Made by a program: the position numbers and the translations under genes. From positions 4,402,001 to 4,466,000 of the forward strand of contig JAUCEF010000006.1 of NCBI GenBank assembly GCA_033558025.1: 64,000 nucleotides of DNA, read 5' to 3'. Below the pieces are notes generated by a model, which worked only from the letters and a program-made list of their open reading frames with translations, was not told the DNA's origin and ran no database searches. Position 1 is the first letter of the stretch, and each line of letters opens with the position of its first letter. The stretch is from Phytophthora sp. 'mugwort' (Eukaryota; Oomycota; Peronosporomycetes; Peronosporales; Peronosporaceae). Shown piece by piece: positions 21,547-32,431 of this stretch.

Positions 21547-24500
21547 CGAGGATTGCGGTGACGACGAGACCCAATTCTGATATTGGCGCGCGGAGATGCA
21601 AGACTCGAGATAGCATTTGGGTAGATATAACATATTTACCAAGTAATCACTCTAAACGTGTAGCCGTCTCGTTTAACACTGTTTGTAGTCACGGATTAGC
21701 TACCATTCAATAGGATGTCGGTGCTTAATAAGAAGTTGTTAGGCATCTGGCTATTACCAGAAAAGCGCTCATATTCCGAGTGAGTAATATCGAGCCTAAA
21801 TGCTTTTTGGGGAAGCACTATTCTCGTCTTTGGTGTGTTCCTGATCTGCTTACGGTTCGATGCCTGATGTCCCAGCGGATGCATTCGGCAGGCTCGGCGC
21901 CATAGATGCTGCCCCTACTTTCGCCTCCAAAACGCGGTCGTGTGCGCCGTCATGTGCGTCGTCATGGCCGCGCACATGACGCTCGTGTCCAATCGTAGTA
22001 ATTTTTTCTTCACGATGCAACCAAGCGTGTCCTTTTATTGCAATTCACTCTCCTCCGTGATATCAAGTGATATAACACTCTAGGTAGTGATAAACAATTT
22101 GGCTCCTTTTGATCCCGCGACAGGCAAGAACAACTGCTTCCGACTTGTGATACTAAAAATGTCAATATTATAACTACCTGACGTTTCTACCGATGCCGAA
22201 GGTCTTCCAACCTCGATGAACAAGTCTAGTATTGATATCTTCTGTTTGCAGCTGATTGCGCCCGGAATTTCTTTAAACGTTCGTTCCGTTGTTCAAAGCC
22301 CTTGTATCTCTTCTGAAGACACCCTGCCCATCACATCTGCGCTGACCAAAAGCTGCGCCGGTTTGGCGTCTCTCCGACAGCAGCCACATCTTCCACGTCT
22401 CTAGTGTTTGCATCGCCAGCTTCTAGCTCGAGCTGGGCATCGCCGACCACGCACTCCATGCGGCAGAAGTCCTCGTCCGTGCGTTCAACAGCTCGTCTAT
22501 CGACATCGAGTATGTGTGTGTGGAGAGGGAGGTATGAGGCGTGAACGTCGCACGCTCAATGTGATAGAGCTCCTAGGCCACGTAGAATCTTAATGATCAG
22601 ATCCTGGACGGACGAAGCGTCATGGGTCAGTCCGAAAGCTGAGCTTATTGATGAGTTCTCTCCGGAGTGTGCAGCCGCTGCGCGCTCGATAGTCTCGAGT
22701 GGGTGTATGGGGCTGACGTTTTTGTCGAAACCTGTCAAATAAAAGTAGCGAGCGAGCGATAGTTCCTGAATGTACCGCAATTCTGGCACACATTAGTTTG
22801 TAGCTCCACCAAGTGATAATATAGCTGCTCAGGGGCTATCACACGCAAGAGGATCGTTTATTCACGGAGTTGCTACATGAACTATTAATACAGTAAAATC
22901 GTGCGCGGGTTAGGACACCTGGACTTGAGCATAACGATCTCTTGACCGTATACAGACGAGAGCGTGTGAACGAGATGGTTGAAACTCGATGCCTTCGAAG
23001 TTTTATTTATACTTAATATCAAAGTGAACTAACAAAAAAATGGAGATTTGTTAGTTTTCTTCTTCAATAGTCAAATACCCTCTTGAATTTGGATATATCA
23101 GGCGTCTCGTTCTCACGCTCTAGTCTGTAGAGAGTAAATACTAAAAACACCATCCGTTTTGGATGCCCACACCGCAAAAACAGCAACAGCACCGGAACAA
23201 AGTAGGGACTAGCGATGCGAACATGCCTGGATTTGCAGGCCGTATACGTACGAGCATGCGGATGGAAACCCAGGACCCAACTTTGCACCCCAGGCAAGCG
23301 GAGGCTTCGCATGCGAGCCTTAGCGGGTCTAGGGTTCTACCACTCGCGAGCGCAGCGAGCTTTGGGCGATTGGTAAGTTAGGGAATGGATTTAGTTACGA
23401 TAATACTTATCTCTTTCTGAGAGATGAGCCACGTACAATCACCGGATAGGCTTGTGGGGTATACCATAAGGCAGTATCGCGTCTCACAAGTTGTATATAT
23501 GTTGTGAGTCAACAACATGTATTACCGTTTCTGCACCAATCACGACTACGAATGAGAGTACAGTAGGCGGTAGACCGCTATCCATCAGCGCTGAAATGTC
23601 TTGGGTTTCTTATTAGTTTTTTTTGGAGGGGGACACAGTTTGATTAGTGTTAATCACCTTCTATCACACCGTTTTGGATCGAATTTTTGGCTGCAGATTC
23701 GGATGCGATACTGATCGGGTTTAATATTCCTTTTTGGAGTACGGCATCGCATAGAGAGACGATTCAGCATACGAAACCGTAACTGGCACGTTGTGCTCGC
23801 AGTAGACTTGGTACTATTTCGCATTATCCAAAGCTTGAAGTTGGACCACGACACTTGTAATGGGAGCGCCTTCAATTCGTAAGTAATTTCAGTTTTATGG
23901 CGAAGCACTTAAGGATTACTGGTATTCCGAGCTCTCAGTGCAATTTTGCACTCTCCTGCCTTCTTGTAGTTGGATGCGGCGGGGCGGCTGTGCTCACCCG
24001 GCCTATTCCCTTTTTCAAGATGGTATAGCCGTAAATACCGCTTGCTACTTCAACCCGTTACATAACAAATAAATCGTGCTACGAATCCTGATACTTGGGA
24101 GTTCTGATTGCCTATCTACTATGAGATTGAGTGCTGCGCACAACTGAAAATGGAGAGGGTGAAAGACACATAAAACAACCATCGGAGGAGAGCGGTTGCG
24201 AGCGCGCGTAGCCACAGCAAACCAGCGCGGGGTGCCCGCGAAGCAGGGCCGCGTGTTATTTGCGGAGGCGGCCCAGCGCCGAGCTTTCTAGCGAGCCGAG
24301 CACTGTAGCTGACCAACTTAGAATCTTTTCCTCGCAGGAGCGCAGCGACTGCCTTTTGCGAAGCAAACAACGATTTCTCCGTCGTTGTCTCTAATAACGC
24401 CCCCTAAGGTCGATACCAGTTTTTGTAATCCAGCTAGTAGTGATATGTACAGTACCCCTTTGGTTTATGTAAGTGCATTTTGTTCGATCGTAAATCTTCC

Positions 24501-24565
24501 TGTGATGGGTAATTTATATCGATTCTGTTGAACTGCACTTCAGTCCGAAAAATCTCTTGTCGACG
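21547..24565. other. Three-kb spacer upstream of the effector gene
   Basis: No gene is supported. A minus-strand frame at 22789-22556 (ARYFYLTGFDKNVSPIHPLE ... FGLTHDASSVQDLI) looks protein-like and continues in broken form to about 22400, but I cannot name it. An 11-bp hairpin lies at 21948-21981. A GC-rich patch at about 24185-24300 with 'gcggaggcggc' resembles the ends of the 36.7-38 kb repeat. No oomycete Inr/FPR promoter core could be assigned with confidence before 24566. Confidence 0.5.
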
Positions 24566-25267
24566 ATGGGTCTGCGATACATTCTGGTATCGATTGTACG
24601 CTTCGTCGTCTTCATTGGGATGTGCGATGCTGTCTCGGCCGTCATTAAACTGGACAACTCTCCAAAGAAAGCCCCGCTAACCACTCAGTTTTGGACTGGC
24701 CCACTCGAATTACACCAGACATCTCCACAAAATTCGGTGACATCAAGGTTTCTGAGAGAGCATGCGTCAAGCCGACTGATAGACAACTCCGTGAATCGCA
24801 GGCTAACAGGAAGACCAACGACCGAAAATAATGAAGAACGACTTACCGCGAAGAACGCCATTGGTATGTTTGGTAACGCACTCAAGAACAAGGCTGAGTC
24901 GGGGATGTGGCATTTCCTTAACCTTTCACCGGATAAAGTTAAGAAAATGCTGAAGGTGACAAGTAAGGAGCACGTGAACTACAAGCGTTACTCCAAGTAC
25001 TTCTTCAGTTATTACGTGAAAAATCTGGACAAGCCGCTGTCACATTTACCACGTCAGACCATTGATGACATTTGGAATGCAAGGCTGCTAGCCTGGCTGG
25101 AAACGGATACCCCTCCGCAAGTCTTCAAGAGACTTAAACATAGGGGTGCATTTAAGTCGGCCGAAGGCCAGGAGAATTACGATCAATTTCTGGAGTTTCA
25201 CAAAAGATGGATGGACAAGCAAATGAGAGAGTCTCAGAAGCCGCCGAAGTTGGATATTGAAATCTGA
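24566..25267 (+). CDS. Secreted RXLR-EER effector with WY-type repeats
   Basis: An intact, intronless 233-residue ORF. I start at the ATG 24566; an upstream TTG would add only three residues. Residues 1-25 form a signal peptide (hydrophobic VSIVRFVVFIGM, likely cleavage after AVSA at 25). RFLR at 61-64 is a canonical RXLR motif and EER at 90-92 its partner, at the usual spacing; in Phytophthora this region is linked to effector export and host delivery. The C-terminal domain shows two W/Y-like units: W115 with 'FLNLSPDKVKKMLKV' and Tyr-rich 'YKRYSKYFFSYYV'; then W177 with 'TPPQVFKRLKHRG' and 'ENYDQFLEFHKRW'. This is the W-x-n-P-x2-V-x3-L pattern of WY effectors. It should act inside plant cells; the target is unknown. 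No stops or frame changes, unlike everything around it. Confidence 0.93.
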   Translation: MGLRYILVSIVRFVVFIGMCDAVSAVIKLDNSPKKAPLTTQFWTGPLELHQTSPQNSVTSRFLREHASSRLIDNSVNRRLTGRPTTENNEERLTAKNAIGMFGNALKNKAESGMWHFLNLSPDKVKKMLKVTSKEHVNYKRYSKYFFSYYVKNLDKPLSHLPRQTIDDIWNARLLAWLETDTPPQVFKRLKHRGAFKSAEGQENYDQFLEFHKRWMDKQMRESQKPPKLDIEI

Positions 25268-25639
25268 GCGAAACACGGATGAGCTATTGCTACAATGCTA
25301 CCGTAAAACTTATATGCAAGCAGAAGTTGGCCACTTACAGACACCTTTAACGTGGCCAATCAGCGACCGTAATATTGAGAACATAATTCGGTAATTCAAC
25401 CAAACTGCTGGAATGAGCACAGTCAGTCAGTCAGTCAAGAAGCCGCCAACACATACACACATGCAACACTAAGGCTGAAGTATTATTGTGAATGCAAATA
25501 CGTTGTTGCACTAAAAAAAAACGGTAGCAAAATGATTTGGTACGCTGAACTCAGTATAGAGAGACTCTAACCGCAAACTCGTTTATTCATGGATAACAAA
25601 CAGCGAGCAGCAGACCCTGTTCTTTATTCTTGGTGGGGC
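25268..25639. other. Intergenic region between effector and GH81 fragment
   Basis: No gene. It holds effector 3' sequence, a short (agtc)n run (about 25422-25437) and a 9-A tract. The N-terminal two thirds of the neighbouring GH81 gene are missing and not found here. Confidence 0.55.
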
Positions 25640-26321
25640 CCGAACCACGCCGGGCCAACAAACTCCAGTACGACCAGATCTACGGCGGCATCGTCAGCTC
25701 GCAGGGATTCAAGACCAAGGACTTGAACGCAGACTTCGGCAACACCATGTACAACGACCACCACTTCCACTACGGCTACTGGGTGCACACGGCGGCCATC
25801 ATCAACCGCCTCGACCCGAGCTGGAGTGATCTCCCTAAGCTCAACACCATCGTCAACCTGCTCGTGCGCGATGTCGCCAACTCGGATCTCCGGACGACAA
25901 GTTCTTCGCGCGGTTCCGCTCCTTCGACTGGTTCCGCGGCCACTCGTACTCGCACGGCGTGACCCCGTTCGCCGACGGCAAGGACCAGGAGAGCACGTCC
26001 GAGGACGTCAGCTTCGCCTTCGGTATGTACATGTACGGCAAGGCCACCAACAACGTCGCCATGGAAGCCGTCGGCAAGGTTATGACGCGCGTCAACGCAC
26101 ACGCCATCAAGACGTACTTGCTCATTGAGGACGCCAACCAGGTCCACCAGGCCAACTTCCGTCCCAACAAGGTTACGGGCATCTTCTTCGACAACAAGGT
26201 GGACTACGCCACATGGTTTAGCGCCGAGAAGCACCGCATCCACGGCATCCAGATGATCCCTGTGTCAGCCGTGACCAAGTTCGTGCGCACCAAGCAGTCT
26301 GTGAAGGAGGAGTGGGACTAA
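25640..26321 (+). pseudogene. GH81 endo-1,3-beta-glucanase fragment, frameshifted
   Basis: The first frame (about 25640-25890) reads 'YDQIYGGIVSSQGFKTKDLN', 'DHHFHYGYWVHTAAIINRLD' and 'NTIVNLLVRDVANS'. After a one-frame shift near 25885-25900 it continues 'DDKFFARFRSFDWFRGHSYS', 'GVTPFADGKDQESTSEDVSF' and 'GIFFDNKVDYATWFSAEKHR', ending at TAA 26319-26321 directly after 'VKEEWD'. The Asp of 'NDHHFHYGY' and the Glu residues of 'QESTSE' correspond to the catalytic residues of GH81, enzymes that cut (callose/laminarin-type) 1,3-beta-glucan. Only about 225 residues remain of a family usually 600-750, so both ends are lost. High GC at third positions differs from nearby transposons and marks it as a former host gene. 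Confidence 0.9.
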
Positions 26322-26551
26322 AGGCCCTCAATAAGCAAACCGGTTTAACTAGTCGAGCTGCCAGTTCTTCAATATGCGGTTAATAAAGTAATATTTCGGA
26401 CTTCCAGAAAAACGGTATAGATGAGCCTTCAGGAACACGCCGTGTTCGTTTGTACATAAGTTTTACGGTACCTTCGAATAGTGGGTACACTTTCCACATT
26501 TGCGAATTTTTAAGGCAGTCGTTCGCCTTCATCTCAATCTCGTTTCGACTG

Positions 26552-26617
26552 TCAGAACCTCCCAATACGTCTTTAACTTCACGATGAAAAGACGTAAAGT
26601 ATTGGGAGGTTCTGGTT
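26552..26617. repeat. Inverted repeat, 16 bp plus extension
   Basis: 'cagaacctcccaatac' at about 26552-26567 is repeated as its complement at about 26602-26617. Pairing resumes (gtcttt/aaagac) after a 5-base asymmetry, leaving an apical loop of about 15 bases. Confidence 0.85.
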
Positions 26618-27790
26618 TCACGATGATCTAAATAATGGAGAGTGTTAGGATACCGATTGCCTCTTCCTATTGCACTTCATTTTTACCCCTCTAAGGTGAT
26701 ACTACTTGATCTTACTATACCATAGTGTACACTAGTGTACAAACCGGTGGATTCTACACCAGTAAACTCACTTCGCCTTTTACCGGCTCCAATATAAGCT
26801 CTCTTTCCTCACCTCCATCACCTAGGCTTCTCCAGGGCCTCTAATAGCTAAGTAGTTTCTCCCTTCTCACGTATGACACTTTCGTACAGTCCCTCTCTGT
26901 CTTCACTCCTCTTTATCTCCATAAGAGAAAACCCCATTTGTACGCGCTTGTCTTTACAGTAAAATCGGAGCTAGAGGAGGGCGCCTTCGTTTGCCGCTGC
27001 TTCCTAGCGAGTATATGGACAGCATTTGTTAATATCTCTTCATCAAATATCACCCTATGCTGTTTGAAGGACTTGAACCTTAATCGAAGCCACGATCCGG
27101 TTAGCCCACGTTTTAAGGCGATATTCGTGTCGTATAAAGCCAATGATGCAACCTTGCCTTCTACTGCCGTTTAAACAATCGATGTGGTAAATGCGTCGGC
27201 ATACTTGGGGTTGAAAACTTTGACGTAAATTATCAAAGACAAACCGTCGGGACGTTGCGCGTGTATGTCGAAGTGCACATGTAGTATCGTATTAATTCTT
27301 ACCTTCAACAGTTAGGATGTTATACTGAAGTCTTCTACGACTTTATAAATTCGTAGTGATAGCAAAACTATCACCAGGAAACGATTTTATACTCCATCTA
27401 ACATGATTGGTCGCAAAGCAACTGATTTCCAACTTGACCACTGTAGATTTTCTTTGAACGTGCTTACTTGTACAAACCGGTACGCCACTTGTAGATGAAA
27501 CCGCTGGGGTGGCTATAGGAACTAGCGTTGGCTTTGTTGTACTAACGATGCGGTATTGTCGTATTTGCTGAATAAATCTCCGGAGGCTGTTCAGTTTGAA
27601 GGGCTTCACGAGCATATGAAGAGCTGAGTCAAAAACAACAACAACACACAGTACGTACCGAATCCTAATTTCTCAAGCGGACCTTACTGTCGCCGTATCT
27701 GATGAAGAATTATCATGGCCTCAGATTCCTTTTCATTTACTGGTGTGCACTTCCGAAGTGAACAAAGAATTAGCTTTGATTAATACTACT

Positions 27791-27874
27791 TACTGCTTCG
27801 GTCGTTCCGGGATATAAATGTTATAATTATATGTATTATTTTTATATTTATATCTCGGAACGACCGAAGCAGTA
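27791..27874. mobile_element. 84-bp palindromic MITE-like element
   Basis: Arms 27791-27819 and 27846-27874 (29 bp) match at 28 positions (start tactgcttcggtcgttccg). The element begins with TA and ends with TA, as Tc1/mariner-type MITEs do, and the arm resembles the start of plant Stowaway-like ends (ctccctccgttccgg-like). An AT-only loop of 26 bases separates the arms. The MITE call is inference; a fold-back duplication is the alternative. Confidence 0.6.
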
Positions 27875-27929
27875 AAAAAAAAAAAAATTTAACTTTATTA
27901 TTAATCAACGCATATTTTTTGTTTTTTTA

Positions 27930-28009
27930 AGAATCGAGTAAATAGTTTAATTGGTATATGGAAGAATACATAATCCTCCAGATACCACTTAAACTGTTTA
28001 CTCGATTCT
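27930..28009. repeat. 80-bp palindromic element
   Basis: Arms 27930-27962 and 27977-28009 (33 bp, start agaatcgagtaaa) differ at three positions, with a 14-base loop. It lies 55 bp from the previous palindrome with an AT-rich stretch between. The arm sequence is unrelated to the first, so these are two different small elements or duplications. Confidence 0.85.
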
Positions 28010-28089
28010 CTGGTGTCCATCCCTTCACACCCCTGCTCTACATTCTCAGCGTGGTGGTCCTGTTGAAATGATCAAATTGCTCTGCAAAG

Positions 28090-30660
28090 TTAAAAGTTCG
28101 GTCCATTTAATACCCGTTTTATGGTTGCTGTTATTTCTTCCAGGCGTGTGTCGTACGCCACAAGATCATGATCCGTCATTGCTTGCGCTAACGCTATGGA
28201 CATGGAATTGCCAGTCGACGGTTGCGACTTGTCGAATTCCGAGGAGGGTTCGATGTCCGCGAAGGTCATTATTTGCCCACCCATTTTCTCCGCACTCGGG
28301 AGTTTAGAATCTCTGGATTGGGCAATGGGATCGACTGCTAACTGTAGCGCCGATCGTTCCGTTGCTTTAGCGCCACAAGCTGCGGTGTTTCCTGTTGCTT
28401 ATGAGGCTTTGCTCTGACTTGGTGCAGTTTAGCTTTCTCCTCTGCTGCGATGTTGCTCTTCGATTTCTCCTCGCTCTCGCCCCCGAGGAAATTTCAATCA
28501 CTGGTTGTGTAGCCTGCCGCTTCTTTTTTTGGTCCTCGTCCTCCTTCGTATCGTCAACCGACTCGGCGTACCTCGATGGAGCCTCTGCAGTTTTCTGTTG
28601 TAGCGTTGCCTGATGCGCGTAGGGCTTTCTTCCTCGTGAGACAGACATTGTTACCCAGGGTCGTTTTAGCTCCGGTGCCTCCGGCTGAACCTCGTTTTTA
28701 CCTCCCTGATCGGTTGCTGCTCCCAACGCGGTTCGTTTCTCCTGGTTGTGCTCTACAATATCTGGCAGGCGCGTTTCTTATGCCGACGGCGCTTCCTGCG
28801 TCTTGCGGTCTGCTGCCATAAAAACAGCAATAGTCGCTTAGTCGCCGAGGTCTTTACTTCTTCCAGGCTCGCGAAAGCTTTGTCATGTCTTCCAGTCGAT
28901 CTACTTCGTGCTCGTGAGCTACTCTGCTGCCATCGTGTGTCCTACATTGCCGCACTGCAGGTACTGCAGTCTTTGCGTGGTGGCCGGGTGCTTAAGAATT
29001 AGAGGTCTGTCGTACCATATCAGTTGTACAATGCCTCGTAGAAATTCCGGACACTCCAGTGTCTTGATAGTTAGTCCACACTGTCGAAGTACGAGAGTCC
29101 GATGTGCATGAATCCATGTACTTCAGCTCCATTTCAGCCTCGATGTGTCCTTGTAGGTACGCGTTCAACCTCCCCACATCCGTAAAACGGGATATATTGT
29201 AAATGTCTACTTCGTACTCGCGGTAGGTTTCGGGCCAAGCTGCCTAGCCCGTATTGACCCCGTGTCCGGCCTGTGTATGTTGCACAGTTTGTAAATCGAT
29301 CCCTTGAACGACACTTGCGTGTCCTGAAATTTCCGAGCTGTCGCTCGATCAAACGTGTAGAATTGAATGCTGCATTGTGCGTGATTGTAGCTGATTGTAT
29401 TTGCTAGGTGAAGCAATTGCCGTAGGTCCGTTTGGTTTACCCCTGCTTCTTCCGTTGCCAGCGAAATATCCTCCTTGATCGCCTTTATTTGTTGTCTGCT
29501 CAGTTAGAACGTCAGCCGACTGCGTAGGTGTAGAACTAGTTCGCCTTCAACTCGCTTCTGGATTATCCGATGCAGTCGTAGGCATTCCCTTTGAGTCTAG
29601 GACACTTTTCAGGAAGGCTGGCATGCGGCGGCGGCATACGATGCTGCCTTCCACCATGCCGCTGACGATCTTCCATTCCTCTTTCGTGCCTTCGCGTAGA
29701 CGTCTGCCACTCCTAGTTGCTGTCGGCTGTTCACACAACGCTCTTATGGCTATGATGTCCGATTTGGCGAAGATATCAGGGCTGCACATGTTGGTCTGGT
29801 AGCCAGTGTTGCCTCTACCCACCTCGTCTCGCTTCGTTGACGGTACTACACCTGCTCCAGCCTTGACTTTCTCTGCTCATTGATGGAGGGGCTTCGTTCG
29901 GCCCCACTTCACATTACTAATCATACTCAGCATGATATTCTTGAATGACCAGCTTGTGCTGTACAGGTCCTGTGTCGCCACCGTCGCATATCTCCCCAGT
30001 CAACGTAATCTCCGTCCGAGTTCACGCAGGCCTCTCGGAACTGTTAGGCACAACAAGGCTTTCTCATCGCCCCGTAGCTTCGGGCTGGCTTGCTTGCTGG
30101 TTGGCACTAGGTCCTCGCCGATGTTAATCGTATCGTACACCGTCTTGTAAATCTCCGCAATTGTCGCCGTCCACTCCTCCCTCGGCTGTTTCTGTAGAGC
30201 AGCCTTTATTGCTGCTACAACAGGCGCGAACATTTCCTCCGGTCTCGCGACTGGCGTGGTATCGCTGACTCAGTTTTCGCTGTGCATTGTCTTGCTCTGG
30301 CGAGCGTTGCTGAGGGTCTGCCGCCGCCAGCCGGCCTTCTTCCTCCAATCTCCCGGCGTTCTTACTGTTTCCCCGCGTCCGATTCCGGCCCTTCAACTTC
30401 GTCGTATTGGGACGCCTGCGTCTCCTGCACAATCGAGTCTTGATCGAACGCCCTCGCCTGTCCTTCCGCTGCATTCTGCTTAACCGATTTGCTGCCTTCC
30501 TCCTCTGATTCGGGCGGCCTCGCGGCCGACCCTGGTGGCTCGCCCTGCCCAGGATCAACCGAGGCCGTCATAGTGCTGTTCGAGCGGGGTACGGTTGCTT
30601 CACTCAGATCTAGTATGTCTGAAGCCATTTCCTTGTACTCTCGATCCCCCAATCCCACCA
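28090..30660 (-). pseudogene. LINE ORF1 (gag-like) remnant
   Basis: Minus-strand pieces in order: 30658-30362 (MGLGDREYKEMASDILDLSE, acidic), 30233-30000 (MFAPVVAAIKAALQKQPREE), 29822-29547, 29416-28992 (FQDTQVSFKGSIYKLCNIHR and 'RLNAYLQGHIEAE'), then at about 28998-28930 'PLILKHPATTQRLQYLQCGN' followed by 'VGHTMAA', a degenerate zinc knuckle (CxxC reduced to YLQC). The tail 28726-28367 is Lys/Arg/Glu rich. This succession matches ORF1 of oomycete LINEs, an RNA-binding protein. Frame changes are frequent, and ORF2 does not follow. Confidence 0.65.
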
Positions 30661-30699
30661 GCTGGTACTAGGCTGCCGGGGCTCTGTTAATATACTGCT

Positions 30700-31136
30700 A
30701 AACTGGAAGTGATTTCAGCCCTCGGCGTTCTCGCAGTGCTAACACAGTCAGTTGGCGGATCCCAGTTTCGCAGAGCGTGCTACAAAACGAAAAATTCCGT
30801 AGTTGTTGCCCCCGAGAGACTGCCGCGTTGCGCTGGGTCCAAGTTGTGTCTGGCAGATGGTACTGAGCAGGAACCATATCCGTTTTCAGGTGGTTTCCGC
30901 CTCCGCGACGTCGTCCTGGATGCGGTCGACAGGCGCTGGTGCTACCTTGGCGAGATGGCTAGGTCTCTTCGGTTCGCACAATGTAGCAGTTGTCCGGAGC
31001 TCGCTTGTGGCGAGTCACTTTCTTCAATCCAATGGCTGATAAGCTTACCCCAACAAGCATGTGCGCTTGGGCATTCCCAGAATATTTGAGATGTTTTTCT
31101 TTCCTCGTTTCTTGACAGACTGTCGTCTTGCGTCAA
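30700..31136 (-). pseudogene. 3' end of a LINE ORF2 (zf-RVT tail)
   Basis: Minus strand: 'TSQIFWECPSAHACWGKLIS' (about 31095-31035) is the zf-RVT-type motif (hiFweCp.a..cW..l) found after the reverse transcriptase in LINE ORF2. It is upstream, on the same strand, of the ORF1 remnant that begins at about 30658. The tail of one LINE copy is therefore followed directly by the head of another. Confidence 0.68.
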
Positions 31137-31812
31137 CTATTACCCTGTGGAACGCCGGAAGGATACAGATTCAGGCCGGGTGGTTTTAGTTGAGAACCTG
31201 CAGGATCCGGGGCCCTAGGCCAATCACAGCCGCGAACTCACCATGTAGCCGGGCCAAACCCAGCGTGGGAGCTCCTGCAAAACAGTGGGACTGTCGACAT
31301 CCTGCGGGATGCACATCACCCCGCAGGCGGGCTGACTCGCGGCAGGATTGATACTGCTGGTGTGATACACTAGAAAGAGATGCGCGGACAATGGAGCTAG
31401 TTATCGTGGATCTGGTGAACAACGTCCCGACGACTGGAGAAGCTGCTGCGCTGCGCGCGCATCTTGAGCCTTCCCTCTCTAAGCAGCTGGGCTGTGCATG
31501 CAGGAAGCTGAAGCTTAACCCGCAGCGACGCACATCTATCCAGGACAACAAGCCCGGCTATATTGACCCTTCTCTGCAAGTATCATGCGGACAAGTCTGA
31601 AGGGGAGGCAGTCGCGCTGACAGGACCGACCAAAGAGACGTTTGAGCCGGTGGAAGCGACCGAGGAGCCGCGTGTCACTCCACATGATGCCTTTTTGCTG
31701 CTTATATCCTGTTAGTCCTGTCTTCATTGATCGCATGTTCGAGGCAGACAAGAAACAAAAGCGAGCGAGTATCGACAAGCACGCGCTCAACGAAAACAGT
31801 CAACACTGAAGG
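31137..31812. other. Spacer at the edge of Harb-2
   Basis: No gene recognised. A plus-strand frame 31391-31600 (MELVIVDLVNNVPTTGEAAA) could be the start of the Harb-2 accessory gene or chance. Confidence 0.4.
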
Positions 31813-31930
31813 ATGACGGCGAAGCCTATAACAATTCACGAGAGAAGTTCGTTGGGCTTGTATATATGGAGCGCGCGCAGTACAGCAACATCCAACCTGT
31901 TTAGCGGCCACACACTCGAGTGGAAAGCTC

Positions 31931-32431
31931 ATGGACATGTGGAAGAAAATGACAACTCATTATACTGTTGTTCGTGGCAAGTCAAAACTATCTGGGCATC
32001 ACGAGCGAGAATTTTTCAAGTACTTCAAAGGTCGCACGGATATCCTCTACCTCTACGATTGGCTTCAGATTCGCCCTAATCAATTGGGTGGAGTGCTGGG
32101 TAGAATGTCGAAACAGGCTCAGATGTCCACTCTCGACGGATCCGCAGATGTAGATGAAACTCCGGCCCCCACGAAGCTACTCATGATAGTAATCGCCGTC
32201 GATTAAGCCCTACGGAACGCTTTGTTGTGTTGTTGGAGAAAGACCACGAAGAAGAGGTCGAGTGTCGTCAGTCAAGCTTCGAGGCAGCCAGTCGTGCGAC
32301 TAGAGCTGTAAAAGCCGCGGTGGCAACGTTGAAAATGCTGAAGGATAGCAGTTAAGAGCTAGTGCAGCAAGTCGAGAAGAAGGTAGATGTCCTCGTCCAC
32401 CGCTGGATGGATGAAATGGATCCAAGTTATT
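31931..32431 (+). pseudogene. Harbinger-associated accessory protein (Harb-2 ORF2)
   Basis: Plus strand. The 31931-32206 frame reads 'MWKKMTTHYTVVRGKSKLSG', 'REFFKYFKGRTDILYLYDWL' and 'QIRPNQLGGVLGRMS'. After a frame change, about 32186-32431 gives 'TERFVVLLEKDHEEEVECRQ' and 'LVQQVEKKVDVLVHRWMDEM'. This fits the Myb/SANT-like partner proteins of Harbinger elements by composition and by its position tail to tail with the transposase, overlapping it at 32359-32431. The homology claim is inference from layout; there is at least one stop (32353-32355) plus the frame change. Confidence 0.55.

Larger units (their letters stand above)
26322..28089. other. Hairpin-rich, AT-rich spacer
   Basis: No gene recognised. 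Minus-strand frames at 27143-26913 and 27615-27343 are open but match nothing I know. Three inverted-repeat elements occupy 26552-26617, 27791-27874 and 27930-28009 (listed separately). Confidence 0.5.

Noticed and set aside
24557..24565. TTG start three codons upstream of the effector ATG
   Set aside because: Eukaryotic start and signal-peptide shape favour the ATG at 24566.
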